The position numbers and the translations under genes were made by a program. A stretch of 64,000 nt of DNA from Dallia pectoralis (Eukaryota > Chordata > Actinopteri > Esociformes > Umbridae): the NCBI GenBank assembly GCA_029465975.1, contig CM055736.1, positions 3,094,785-3,158,784 on the forward strand, written 5' to 3'. Below the pieces are notes generated by a model. That model was given only the letters and a program-made list of their open reading frames with translations. It did not search any database and was not told where the DNA came from. This document shows, piece after piece, positions 36,521 through 48,633 of the stretch. The number at the start of each line of letters is the position of its first letter. Position 1 is the first letter of the stretch.

Positions 36521-36953
36521 ATTGACTCTGGACTCACCATTGACTCTGGACTCACCATTGACTCTGGACTCACCATTGACTCTGGACTCACCATTGACTC
36601 TGGACTCACCATTGACTCTGGACTCACCATTGACTCTGGACTCACCATTGACTCTGGACTCACCATTGACTCTGGACTCACCAATGACTCTGGACTCACC
36701 ATTGACTCTGGACTCACCATTGACTCTGGACTCACCAATGACTCTGGACTCACCAATTCCTCTGGACTCACCAATGACTCTGGACTCACCATTGACTCTG
36801 GACTCACCATTGACTCTGGACTCACCATTGACTCTGGACTCACCAATGACTCTGTACTCACCATTGACTCTGGACTCACCATTGACTCTGGACTCACCAA
36901 TGACTCTGGACTCACCAATGACTCTGGACTCACCAATGACTCTGGACTCACCA
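36521..36953. repeat. 18-bp minisatellite, 24 copies
   Basis: The unit is ACTCACCATTGACTCTGG. ACCATT and ACCAATG variants alternate in blocks. The period is a multiple of three and both strands lack stops, giving open frames of 149-240 codons that are artefacts. Confidence 0.97.
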
Positions 36954-37427
36954 TATTGACATATTTTTATCCTCCCACTCCTATCAAAGACAGTTGTGCA
37001 CATCTGCCTGTAACCCTGGGCGCGTACTTGGCTGTCTGTGTCAACGGTAAACGCCCTGAGAATATGAGTTTGAGAAAACACAATGTAGTGAGGGGTACAT
37101 ATGTTGTCAGAACGACATTAGCTAAACATTATCACAACATTCCCTACAGAGAAGCTGCCTAGATGACACGGAGCAGCTTGGCAGAAGAGAGAACGAGACA
37201 GAGGGTGAGAGGTGGATAAGGGAAGAGCAAGGAAAAGAAAGGGAAGAGTAAGATAGAAAGAAGATGAAGAGTAGAATGGAGAGGAGGAGATGCATGGGAG
37301 CTGAAGAGTTGACAAGGTTGCCCTCGTTGCTGTTACGCTGTATTTCCTGTGTCTTAGCTCCTTTCTGACAGGTTTAATCAACGCGATAAGGATCTGTGAG
37401 ATTTCATTAGCGCCTGGCCTTAAGTCT
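36954..37427. other. Unique DNA with a purine-rich patch
   Basis: A GA-rich stretch lies at about 37172-37290. No exon is seen. Confidence 0.4.
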
Positions 37428-37637
37428 GGAGGAGATGGAGGGAGGGTGAGGGGAGGAAATGGAGGGAGGGTGAGGGGAGGAAATGGTGGGAGGGTGAGGT
37501 GAGGAAAGGAGGGAGGGTGAGGGGAGGAAATGGAGGTAGGGTGAGGGGAGGAAATGGTGGGAGGGTGAGGGGAGGAAATGGAGGGGTTGTGAGGGGAGGA
37601 AAGGAGGGAGGGAGGATGAGGGGAGGAAATGAGGGGA
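37428..37637. repeat. 20-bp purine-rich minisatellite, about 10 copies
   Basis: The unit is GGAGGGTGAGGGGAGGAAAT, with GGTGGGAGG and GAGGTAGGG variants. Confidence 0.95.
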
Positions 37638-37708
37638 ATAGCGAGGGGGGCGATGGAATGCCATGTTATGGAATTGTTATTAGTCCCTTGAAAACCAAAA
37701 AGGAGTAG

Positions 37709-38050
37709 AATGCGTCCTGGTCAAATGAAGTGTATAGGAAATAGGCAGCCATTTTGGATCCTGGTCAAGCTCCCCAGCCCTTTTTACAACAAAGTTGTTA
37801 CAAAGTGCTTACAGAGCACACATCAACAAGTTGAACAAGAAACAAGTTGAACAAGTTGATACAAGGCGGCTAGAAAAAACTCCCTGAAGGTCAGATTTAG
37901 GAAGAAACCTAGAGAGGAACCAGGCTCTGAGGGATCAACCAGTCCTCCTCTGGCGGTGCTGGGCGAGTTTATGACAGTTCATATTATACAGTGCAAGCAG
38001 GCAATGTGCGAGCATCCAGCCTGAGATCAGAGTTCAATTAACTGTCAAAA
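37709..38050. repeat. Salmonid-like dispersed repeats
   Basis: GAATGCGTCCTGGTCAAATG and GTATAGGAAATAGGCAGCCA resemble the same short family as at 34833. From 37790, ACAAAGTGCTTACAGAGCAC, AAAAAACTCCCTGAAGGTCA and AGGAAGAAACCTAGAGAGGA match in order a repeat that I recall as frequent in salmonid genomes. Exact family names need a repeat-library search. Confidence 0.6.
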
Positions 38051-39040
38051 CACATTACCCAAAACAATGGTTGATCACAATGACCACAGCGTGCCAGAGA
38101 GCCCTTGCGGTGAACAGATCCTAGACCTGCTTTCCCAAACACACCAGGGCCCTTTGGATCAGCCATTATTGAGGATGGCTTCCAGTTGGTGGCTTAATGC
38201 TTCTACTGCTAGGCTGCCTACTGCCGGTTTGAATAAAGCCCACAGACCTGTTTATGTCTGTTCTGACCTCACAGTCAGTGTTTTCCCCCGTGACCGTGTC
38301 GGTCATTGATCCCAGCTTTCGGTTATTCTTGAATACGGTCACAGTCAAACAGTTGCCTGCGGTGGTCTCTCGGTCTAATCCCATGTCTCCGGTAAACATG
38401 TACAGCTGTGAAACCTTCAAATTTGACCCACTGCTCTCTAAAGCAGAAAATGGCCTTTTCCCAGGTCTCTTTGTCAAATAAAGCATAGAAATGCCGCCCA
38501 AAATGCATGTTATTAATTGAACCTGACTAATACACTGTCCACATGTGTTCCAGCTCAGTTCTGTCTTATCTCTCTCATTCTCTATGCCTTTGTTTCTCCC
38601 ACCTGAGTAAACAGAGATGCTTGTGTTAAAAAATGAACTGGCGATGCCTCGTCCCGTCGTGCACGCGCCCTCTGAGACCAGCTGGTCATGTGTTCCTTGC
38701 CAAATGAGAGGACAGGAAACGTAGACTGAAGTGCTACTGTCAGACAGAGCGAGAGAAGACCAGAGCAGAATACAGAAGACCCGTAACTGTTGCAGGGAGA
38801 CAAGATTGACACACGGGCAAGGGAGCGTGTCTGTGGCAAAATGGATGAGAGGGGAAGATGACGGGATGATCGTTAGAGGTGTTAGAACAAAGAGGAGCCG
38901 ACTACCCTTGTATGGTCGAGGTCACGGTCAGAAAAGAGAGAGACGCTCGACAAGGAAAGAACACATTCACTTACAGCGTGTTGACCTTCTGAATACGTTC
39001 CTTTACATTCCGGCAAGCTCATTGTGCATTGATGCCTTGG
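38051..39040. other. Unique DNA
   Basis: No exon is recognised. The short overlapping open frames on both strands around 38070-38840 show no family features. Confidence 0.4.
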
Positions 39041-39166
39041 TACTCAGCAAGCATTGACCAAGTAGGGGAAATTGCTGTGCTCAATGGCAGAATGACAGAT
39101 GGGGTTTGATCTAGCAACCTTTCGGTTTCTGGTCAGATATGCTAACCGCTAGACTACTTCTAAATA
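39041..39166 (-). mobile_element. tRNA-derived SINE fragment
   Basis: Read on the - strand, the element starts AGTAGTCTAGCGGTTAGCAT, a tRNA A-box region. It continues with CCGAAAGGTTGCTAGATCAA, a B-box region, and then a CTGTCATTCTGCCATTGAGC body. This order is typical of fish tRNA-derived SINEs. Some bases differ from a functional tRNA and no cloverleaf is intact. Confidence 0.75.
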
Positions 39167-39384
39167 AGTCAGCAGTTACACTTCCATTCCACGGGCCTTT
39201 GCCAGATGACCTGGTATTTGTTTGGCACCAGCATATGTCGCTGTTCCTTATGTAATATGTATTTTGTTCGCCCTGCGCTTGTGTCCTGTCTACCGATCGC
39301 TGAAACATCAAAGTCTGAGTATATTAGATGTTAAGCAAACAATCAGTTCTCGTAGTAAACGTGTTTGATGCTGGGAAAATGGGC

Positions 39385-39945
39385 AAAAAGTAAAGACCAG
39401 AGCAACTTTGACAAGGGACCAAATTGTTACGGCCAGTGGACTGGGTAGGGAATCTCTGAGAAGACAAGGTTTCCGGGGAGCCGGTCAGAACTGTTGAGTA
39501 CCTACCGACATTTGTCTGAGGAGGGACAAACCCTAACCCGGCGACAGGGAGTTGGGCCCTCAAGGCTCATTGATGCACAAGGGCGGACCTGGTACATCAG
39601 TCATTGGCTAATGACAGTGGCCTCTTATAGGGTAAGGCACCCTGCCACATTGCACACATTATTCGAGATCGGTTTGAGGAACAAGACTAGGGGTTCAAGG
39701 TGTCGCCCTGGCCTCCTAATTCCTCACATCTCAATCCCTTTTGAGGCTCTGTGGGATGTTCTGGACCAACAAGCACGATCCACGGCAGCTCCACCAACTT
39801 ACAGGACATATAAACAATCTGCTGCTGATGTCTTGGTGCCAGATACCGCAGGACACCTTCAGGGTTCTGCTGCTAATGTCTTGGTGCCAGATACCACAGG
39901 ACACCTTCAGGGGTCTGTCAGTGCAGCTCTGGCAGACGGATAACT
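39385..39945 (+). mobile_element. Tc1/mariner-like DNA transposon relic
   Basis: The + strand has GAGCAACTTTGACAAGGGAC and AAATTGTTACGGCCAGTGGA at the start and GACAAACCCTAACCCGGCGA near 39524. These are pieces I recall from a common fish transposon. At 39707-39770 a broken frame retains a WP-NS--LNPFEALWDVL stretch, comparable to the SPDLNPIE region near the last catalytic acidic residue of Tc1-family transposases. The next segment, LLMSWCQIPQDTFRG, is duplicated: 39819-39866 and 39867-39914 are 48-bp direct repeats. The catalytic core is mostly deleted, frames are broken and I did not find terminal inverted repeats. Confidence 0.65.
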
Positions 39946-40109
39946 ACTAGCATTTATTGGGCGTAATGCTTTGACTCATCAGTGTACATAGACTGCTTTG
40001 TGCACAGTGAACACCCACTCGCCTGCGCTAGCGCAACATTAGCATAACACAGAATGGCCGGCGTAGCAGGTGAGCACAGCCTCGTTGGTGCATTATCTTC
40101 TATGATGCT

Positions 40110-40292
40110 GTTCGCCAGAGCGTTTTGCCAAAATCACAGTTTCACACACAAGATTTTGGTTGCAGGTTTGATTCCTTGATCTGAAAAGGTTATAAATGCA
40201 TGCCTTTGAGCAAGGCACTTAACCCCAATTGTTCATGTAAGTTGCGTGAAATAAGAGTGCCTGCTAAAGAGCTAAAATGTAAATGTTACATT
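40110..40292 (+). mobile_element. tRNA-derived SINE
   Basis: GGTTGCAGGTTTGATTCC at about 40160 resembles a B-box. It is followed by GAGCAAGGCACTTAACCCCA, ATTGTTCATGTAAGT, and a tail with GTGCCTGCTAAAGAGCTAAA and ATGTAAATGT. This body and tail order is characteristic of teleost tRNA-derived SINEs. The A-box half is degraded. Confidence 0.75.
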
Positions 40293-40933
40293 CAGACACC
40301 CAGAGAGAGAAAAAACTCGGGAAATTAAAGCGAAGAGAGATTACACCTCCCTCCCATTCGCTGATCCTATTTCATCCATGGATCTGAATGTAGTGGGTGT
40401 TCTGTCTGATGTGTGTGTGTGTCTGATGGGTGTGTGCGTGTGTGTGAGAGAGAAAGGGGGAAGAAGAGGGGGAAAGCTGTGCATCTGATATTAAAGCCAT
40501 AGCTCACTCTCCAGGATCATTCCTGACAGGGAGCATTTAGCAGATTCCCCTCTCTTCTCCTGGGTTATGATATCTAGTCTAATCTTTAGCAGGTTGGCTA
40601 TGAGAATTTGCACAGCATCTCCGTCCAATGTGAGATAGATGCCTCCAGACGAGGGGAGACGGGGGGAGACGGGGCAAAAGAAAGGAAAAAGCTGTACATC
40701 GGGCGTGTGATTGACCTTTTTCAGCCTCTCTGCGTCCCTGCCCTTTAGCCGTGAGCTGATAACGAAACACAATACCCCGCTATATCAGCTGACACCCCAC
40801 TTCTACATTGCTCCTTTTAACCCCTCACTTCCGTCCTTTGGCCAGGGGTCAAAGGTGGATTGATCTGAACGACGGGGGATTTAATGACAGGAGGATTGGC
40901 GGGTGATGATACGGCCTCATATACCTGGAAACT
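40293..40933. other. Unique DNA
   Basis: A short GT patch lies at 40409-40445. No exon is recognised. Confidence 0.4.
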
Positions 40934-41500
40934 AGTTAGAACCTCCATCACCTCTGGTGCCAGTTTGAACTCTAGTTAGCCTCTCATCTCATGCTGTTAG
41001 AACCTCCATCACCTCTGGTGCCAGTTTGAACTCTGGTTAGCCTCTCATCTCATGCTGTTAGAACCTCCATCACCTCTGGTGCCAGTTTGAACTCTGGTTA
41101 GCCTCTCATCTCATGCTGTTAGAACCTCCATCACCTCTGGTGCCAGTTTGAACTCTGGTTAGCCTCTCATCTCATGCTGTTAGAACCTTCATCACCTCTG
41201 GTGCCAGTTTGAACTCTAGTTAGCCTCTCATCTCATGCTGTTAGAACCTCCATCACCTCTGGTGCCAGTTTGAACTCTAGTTAGCCTCTCATCTCATGCT
41301 GTTAGAACCTCCATCACCTCTGGTGCCAGTTTGAACTCTAGTTAGCCTCTCATCTCATGCTGTTAGAACCTCCATCACCTCTGGTGCCAGTTTGAACTCT
41401 AGCCTCTCATCTCATGCTGTTAGAACCTCCATCACCTCTGGTGCCAGTTTGAACTCTAGTTAGCCTCTCATCTCATGCTGTTAGAACCTCCATCACCTCA
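40934..41500. repeat. 61-bp minisatellite, about 9 copies
   Basis: The unit consists of GTTAGAACCTCCATCACCTC, TGGTGCCAGTTTGAACTCTA and GTTAGCCTCTCATCTCATGC, then T. Copies are almost identical; GG/AG changes in CTCTAGTT distinguish the early copies from the late ones, and one copy near 41400 lacks the GTT. Confidence 0.96.
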
Positions 41501-41645
41501 GGTCCTTTGCCTCCCTAGACTCTCCCATGCAGACTCTCTCAGGATTGTATGGCAAGAAGTGCCGGTATCAGCTCGGCCACGTTACAGCAGAGGAAGACAA
41601 GACTCCATGTTCCTTCTGCCCAGACCGCTCTGGCGCCCAAGGCAG

Positions 41646-41655
<10 letters not shown>

Positions 41656-41681
<26 letters not shown>

Positions 41682-41682
41682 T
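41656..41682. repeat. GT/GA microsatellite
   Basis: About ten GT dinucleotides followed by GA dinucleotides. Confidence 0.9.
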
Positions 41683-41754
41683 TAACTCTAATTGCTGGTC
41701 ATTGCAGTAAATGAAAATGTGTTCTCAGCCAATGTACCTGGTGAAATAAGGCAA

Positions 41755-41886
41755 CACGTAGACGGTGTGAAGGAAAACAATTCTGTCACTGGTCACTTGA
41801 GCATGGCACTTAACCCTAATTTCTCCTGTAAGTGCTTTTGGAAAAGAGTGTTTTGCCAGATGACTTAAATCTAAATGTAAAATGTA
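41755..41886 (+). mobile_element. SINE body and tail fragment
   Basis: GAGCATGGCACTTAACCCTA, TTTCTCCTGTAAGTGCTTTT and a tail with CCAGATGACTTAAATCTAAA and ATGTAAAATGTA match the 3' part of the same kind of SINE as at 40110-40292. The tRNA-like head is not recognisable. Confidence 0.75.
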
Positions 41887-42160
41887 CAATTGCCTGCCAT
41901 TGGGTTGTTGTCGTTGGACTGGAACAAGAAGGCATGTGCCCACACAAACACTCGTTCAAAGGTCCTCGATCCGCAGCCCCGGGGCTTGTTGTGGCTGAGC
42001 GTTTCGTTGGTATTAGCGGTTCCTTTTTAACCGACGCGCGTGCCATGTTCTCAATGGGGAAAGAGCAGGCTCAGCTGGCGTGTGTTTGTTTGCGTGTGTG
42101 CCAGTTCCTGTGTGCCCACGCAAAATCGTGCCTGCCTCTGTGTGAGTTTTTGGTGCGCGG

Positions 42161-42306
42161 ACTGGGAGTTGGACTGGGAGTTGGACTGGGAGTTGGACTG
42201 GGAGTTGGACTGGGAGTTGGACTGGGAGTTGGACTGGGAGTTGGACTGGGAGTTGGACTGGGAGTTGGACTGGGAGTTGGACTGGGAGTTGGACTGGGAG
42301 TTGGAC
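42161..42306. repeat. 12-bp minisatellite, 12 copies
   Basis: Perfect copies of ACTGGGAGTTGG. Perfect identity across all units suggests recent expansion. Frames are open on both strands because the unit is a multiple of three without stops. Confidence 0.97.
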
Positions 42307-44526
42307 AGTAGACTTTGTGCCTTTACTGCCACCCCGTTAGAACCAATAAACTACAAGTGAGAGGGGGGGACGTGTAGTTCTGTGGTTTTTAAGTCCCGGG
42401 TTTTTAAAATCTTTGTGATTTTCACAGAATTCTGAATTTTCCAGAAATCCCAGTGAGACAATTCCCGTACTTAGAAGTAATATATCATGATATCCACAAT
42501 TCTGCCAATAGCCATTCAAGAAAACTAGGAAATATCGCTCTTCGGGTGTTTTATGGTAAAATGTCTGCGTATATCAGAGTTTGTTTCTACCTCACATTTA
42601 TAGAGGTCAGCCAAAGTTCCAGGTCTGGATCCGTTCCTTGTGAGTAATCCTTAACAGACAGATTTCTGCCCTCCCGGACTGGAGCTGAATACAAGCCCGT
42701 CCTATTGGATAGCTTTTGAATGTCTGTGTATCGTAAAAAGAATAAGCGATTAACAAAGAGATTTGTCCATTTATTTTTGTTCATCCTGCTAAATAACACT
42801 TCAACAATGTGGTCCAATTTCAAAGTCAATAGTTTACAATAAGACACATTTACTGATTCACTTCAGATTCGCCCCCTATCTTAACACAGTACAAAACGAT
42901 TGAACGTCAATTTAGCCGTTCGTGTGTGTAATGTAGCTAAAGATGCAGCTTGTGTCTGAGGCGTTAAACGGCATGTTGCTAGTTATGTGTATGAGCAATA
43001 ACAAATACTTTGGTTCAGCCCAGTGGTTCTCAGCAGGAGAGATCGGAATTTTCTTAAAAAAAAAGTTAACTTAACTTTTTTTTAAACGGTTAGCCTTACG
43101 GTTGCAGTCAATTGTCTATGTCTTTTGAGTCCTGGCACTGACACTAGGCATATGTTATCTGTCCCCAGCACAATGTCAACTACAAATACGCCTACTTCTG
43201 CTGTACTTGTCCTTACTTCGTCTGAAGGTATCTAGCTACCTTCTGTATTTTGGAAAAAAAGGCAGCTTTACAGGATAAAAAAAAAATACAACATGGTGAC
43301 ATCACTGGTTGGGACCAATCATTACATTTTACCATTTCTAACTTCACCCACATGCCTTCGACGTCCTGTTCCTGTTCCAATTTCAGATCTCAAACTCGGC
43401 GTGCTGTAGTTCGAGCCGGGCCGTGGGCAAATTGAAAGACTGATGGAAGCGGGAATTGTGCGATAAGAACCAGCACAAAACTGAGGTGAAAATGAGGCTG
43501 GATCTGTCTGTCAGACTGTTCCACATGAACGCACGTCTGATCTACGTGTGTTTGTTTTCGTGTGAATGGTATGTCTTTTGATGTGTTTGGTCTGCGCGCG
43601 ACGCTGCCTCTTGGATGTCCTGAAGAAGTATGTCTTTTATTAACGTTGGCTATATGTCAGGTGAAGAGATTGATGCTGTCTAGGCAGCGTTCTTAATTGA
43701 ATTTGTGGGTGGAATAACTGTATGAATGTACGTTGTCCTCAGAATTCGTTCGTTGTAAATCTGTGACTAAGAGTTCTGCCTGCGTGCGTGGGTGGGTGGA
43801 TGGATGCACGTTTGTTGTTCGCTGTGCTGTAGTTGAGTACGTCATCAGCGCTGTGACGTGTGGAGGGCTGGCTGCAGAACAGGCACAGGTTGTGAGTGTG
43901 TTGTGTGATTCACATTCAGCAGAAGAGCGCTGGAATGAGATCCGCTCGAGATCTGAGATAGGTAGAGACGGTCTCTAATGAAAAATGAATTAACAGCACA
44001 CGTCTCTCTCCCTCACACACGCACACACACGCACATTCATGGGAAACAGGAAGCACCTCCTCCTTTCAACGACAGCCTATCGCCTTGCGTTGTGATTATT
44101 GAAAGCGAAATAGGCTTTTGCTCCTCAGCTCGTCCAATTGTTTATTACTTTCTATTTTCTCTCGTAAAATTAGCTTTATTTGACATTTTAGGGACTCGGA
44201 AAAATGTCTGAAATTGACGATTGAAGGTTCGTTTCGTCCCCCCGGGCATTACTGTCAACTCACTGGGATAGCAGAACCCCAATTAGTTGCTCCGTCTAGT
44301 TTTTTGGAAAGGCCGGATTTCTGGAGGTGGCCTGCTGTGGGTCTGGGACCACGGCCAAGCCTCTCAAACACCAGAACTAGAAGCCTTACACAAGATACCT
44401 AAAGACTTACCTAAAGGCTGTTAAGACGTGACTCGAGGGCCTGGTATTTTAGGACCTTGTCGACAGGTCTGCTGAGAGTAGTGGTAATGGGCAGCACACA
44501 TCCAAGATGAACACCACCCCTGGAGT
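42307..44526. other. Unique DNA, about 2.2 kb
   Basis: No exon, RNA gene or clear repeat is recognised. Only short A runs and a small CA patch near 44013-44033 are visible. Confidence 0.4.
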
Positions 44527-45518
44527 CCTTCTGAACACCAACGCCTGGCGTATACGACATGCACACACACTCACGCTCTTTAGGTTTCACTGTCCTTCTG
44601 AACACCAACGCCTGGCGTATACGACATGCACACACACTCACGCTCTTTAGGTTTCACTGTCCTTCTGAACACCAACGCCTGGCGTATACGACATGCACAC
44701 ACACTCACGCTCTTTAGGTTTCACTGTCCTTCTGAACACCAACGCCTGGCGTATACGACATGCACACACACTCACGCTCTTTAGGTTTCACTGTCCTTCT
44801 GAACACCAACGCCTGGCGTATACGACATGCACACACACTCACGCTCTTTAGGTTTCACTGTCCTTCTGAACACCAACGCCATGCACACACACTCACGCTC
44901 TTTAGGTTTCACTGTCCTTCTGAACACCAACGCCTGGCGTATACACATGCACACACACTCACGCTCTTTAGGTTTCACTGTCCTTCTGAACACCAACGCC
45001 TGGCGTATACGACATGCACACACACTCACGCTCTTTAGGTTTCACTGTCCTTCTGAACACCAACGCCTGGCGTATACGACATGCACACACACTCACGCTC
45101 TTTAGGTTTCACTGTCCTTCTGAACACCAACGCCTGGCGTATACGACATGCACACACACTCACGCTCTTTAGGTTTCACTGTCCTTCTGAACACCAACGC
45201 CTGGCGTATACGACATGCTCACACACTCACGCTCTTTAGGTTTCACTGTCCTTCTGAACACCAACGCCTGGCGTATACGACATGCACACACACTCACGCT
45301 CTTTAGGTTTCACTGTCCTTCTGAACACCAACGCCTGGCGTATACGACATGCACACACACTCACGCTTTTTAGGTTTCACTGTCCTTCTGAACACCAACG
45401 CCTGGCGTATACGACATGCACACACACTCACGCTCTTTAGGTTTCACTGTCCTTCTGAACACCAACGCCTGGCGTATACGACATGCACACACACTCTTTA
45501 GGTTTCACTGTCCTTCTG
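44527..45518. repeat. 67-bp minisatellite, about 15 copies
   Basis: The unit consists of CCTTCTGAACACCAACGCCT, GGCGTATACGACATGCACAC, ACACTCACGCTCTTTAGGTT and TCACTGT. Copies are almost identical except for deletions near 44880 (TGGCGTATACGAC missing), 44943 and 45490. Each unit carries the 8-bp palindrome CGTATACG and a short CA run. Confidence 0.97.
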
Positions 45519-47207
45519 GGGGCTCGAAACAGGGAGTTTTAAAATCTCTCGGATGGCTCCGACCAACGTATAGGAATCTATCTGGGGACAGCTTTATTAC
45601 ACGGGGATGAATCAATCCGAAGAGTTTAATCATTATCATCGTTTCGCCTCCGGGTAGAACACAACATTCTATACATAATTGAATTATGATTTCTAGCAGA
45701 ACGTTAGCAAGCAACACAACAGAGAAAACAAATATGTTTGAATTTGTTATACCTGACTAATTTGGGATTTGTACAAATAGAATATTCCTATGCCTGCGAT
45801 GCCTACAAAACAAGTTTAGATGAAGTGTTTTTAAGTCGTTCCAGGCTTTATCTGTTTTAGGACTTCTGGTTTCCCAAATGGATAGCAAAACCAGTTGCCC
45901 ACAAACACGCAGAGTAGCTAATACTGACAAGAAAGATAAAAAATTAAGAAGAGCGATTACAAAAGAAGACAAGACTAAAATAACCATCTATATTTCACCC
46001 CATTGGGTGCTGAATAAAGCTTATAGAAATGGTGGGGGAGGAGTTAATTAAGTCTGGAGAACAGAATATGGGTTTGCGTCGGGTAACTGGATGGATGTTA
46101 CTACTTGGGATGAAGAATATCACTCTGTGTTGGTCTGCGTGGGCGTCTTCCTCCACTAAATCATTTTAGTAGTGTTATCTGATGCTAATTTAGCTCTACA
46201 CTAAAATTATTCTAAATGTCAGGAGGTCAGATGGGCTTTGACACTTCACATTGCATAAATATCCTTCTCAGACACTTCTGCTAATTATTCTGTTAATAAT
46301 CAGGTTAAACGTTTTATTTAAAGGTTGTCATAGGTGGCAACCCACAACACATCCTAATTTATTTATGTATGCCGTTAATGTATACAGTCATAATGGCTAA
46401 TTGCTAAAGTCTATTTAGTCAGAGGTGCTATAAAAAGCTTTCTGCGTGCGCCAACTGCTAAGTAGTAAACATTGTCTTGCGGATCAACGACGTAAGCAGT
46501 GTTTTTAAGGAATCCCCAATATAGTAAGGTGAAAAGTCTGTTTTGTTGCCAATGTGAAAGTCATTTAACCCTAAAACACTTTAGGCTCTTTAGATTAGTA
46601 TTGTTACATTAATATATCATCTCTGTGGCCTCGGATGTGGTCCAGGTGTCTAGGTCGCTGCCCCCAATTGCCAAGTACCTTTGGAGCATGGTTTTGAATT
46701 CCAATGGCTTTTCGAACCGACACTTTCCTTTGTCTTTCCATTTTTTAAATGAAATGTAAGGTCACATATAATATATATGATTTTCCCAATACAAAAGTAG
46801 AAAAAAAACAAATGATAATAGGCCTATACATATTTTTCGGAAGAGGGTTTTATTTGAATCAGATTACTGTGTGTTGTTCGCGTAGTTATTCGTATTGAAT
46901 CAACAGCTTCCTGTTCATTCTTTTGTTCTAATTGTTGTCCGTTACAGTCTCAAAGAAATCGCAATATAAAGTTTTAGAGACAACCCAAGAGTTTTAACAT
47001 AGACATTTGTTTCAACAATATGCTGATATGGACATCATTATGTTAGATTCAGTGGCCTGCTAGTCTTTTTCCAATAGCTTACATCTGTGTCAGGCACCGT
47101 TAGCCTGGTACAGTATAAAAAAAGCTTGGTTAGCTTAAGTTTGCTCGTTTGACGGAGACGATAGGCTATACAACTGGAATTTCAAAATGACATGTTGTTG
47201 AACAATA
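45519..47207. other. Unique AT-rich DNA
   Basis: No exon or named repeat is recognised. Confidence 0.4.
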
Positions 47208-47913
47208 GCTACCACTCAGCTAGCTAGCTGTTATTGTGGTTAGCATCTAAAGGCTATAACTACCACTCAGCTAGCTAGCTGTTATTGTGGTTAGTTAGCA
47301 TCTAACTCAGCTAGCTATAGCTACCACTGTTATTGTGGTTAGCATCTAAAGCTAGCTAGCTGTTATCAGCTGCTAGCTGTTATTGTTAGCATCTAAAGGC
47401 TATAACTACCACTCAGCTAGCTAGCTGTTATTGTGGTTAGCATCTAAAGGCTATAACTACCACTCAGCTAGCTAGCTGTTATTGTGGTTAGCATCTAAAG
47501 GCTATAACTAGCTGTTATTGTGGTTAGCACTCATAGCTACCATTCAGCTAGCTAGCTGTTATTGTGGTTAGCATCTAAAGGCTATAACTACCACTCAGCT
47601 AGCTAGCTGTTAGCTAAAGGCTGTTAGCTGTTATTGTGGTTAGCATCTAAAGGCTATAACTACCACTCAGCTAGCTAGCTGTTATTGTGGTTAGCATCTA
47701 AAGGCTATAACTACCACTCAGCTAGCTAGCTGTTATTGTGGTTAGCATCTAAAGGCTATAGCTACCACTCAGCTAGCTAGCTGTTATTGTGGTTAGCATC
47801 TAAAGGCTATAGCTACCACTCAGCTAGCTAGCTGTTATTGTAGATAGCACCTAAAGGCTATAACTACCACTCAGCTAGCTAGCTGTTATTGTAGATAGCA
47901 TCTAAAGGCTATA
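47208..47913. repeat. 51-bp minisatellite rich in AGCT, about 14 copies
   Basis: The unit consists of CTACCACTCAGCTAGCTAGC, TGTTATTGTGGTTAGCATCT and AAAGGCTATAA. The first half (47208-47640) contains truncated and fused units; the second half is regular. The AGCTAGCTAGCT core is self-complementary. Confidence 0.95.
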
Positions 47914-48594
47914 TGTAGAACACTCTGACTAGTCTGAGCCACTACAATAGGACAATCTTGCAAAAAGCATGTGCTTGCCGTGTTATTAAAACGGTAATTC
48001 TTACCCAAAGGTTATAGCTAAACAGTCTTTACATAGTTAGATTTATAGAGTTAGCAGCTCAAGCTATTCTGATTTGTAAATCCATTGTTTCTGCTTTCCC
48101 ATTTTACACTTTAACACCTTTAAGCAGGAACATTTTCAAGAATGATTAACAAATGTAAAAGATCGATACAGTCCAGCATCTCAAGTGCATCAACACGTTT
48201 AACTCATTAAACAATTTGAATTCATAGCATAATTCATTCTAAATGAATGGTTTTGCCTGATATAACAACCAATAGATTTTATAGACATAGTAGCCTATTT
48301 GTATTACAAAGAATATTGCAACATTTTTACATATCTTGAATTTGACTTTCTAAAATAGTGACTGAAAATATACAAATGCTTTGGATCACCCTCTTATCAT
48401 ACTCTCACTTTTAAACAGGATTTTCTTAATTGTTTCCCAACGACTGAGCTTAACACAGTAGTGTGTTAGTTGTTCTGTATTGGAGCTTAAAATGTCTGAA
48501 TCCGGACCGATAAAAGTGGTTCTGTTAGACTAGGCTGATTCAGTTCACCTGTATTGCCACCAGGGTGCACTAGAATGCTCTCTGCGCCATTAAC

Positions 48595-48633
<39 letters not shown>

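Noticed and set aside
39041..39166. Functional tRNA gene
   Set aside because: The A-box and B-box resemblances are present, but the cloverleaf cannot be formed and a SINE body follows.
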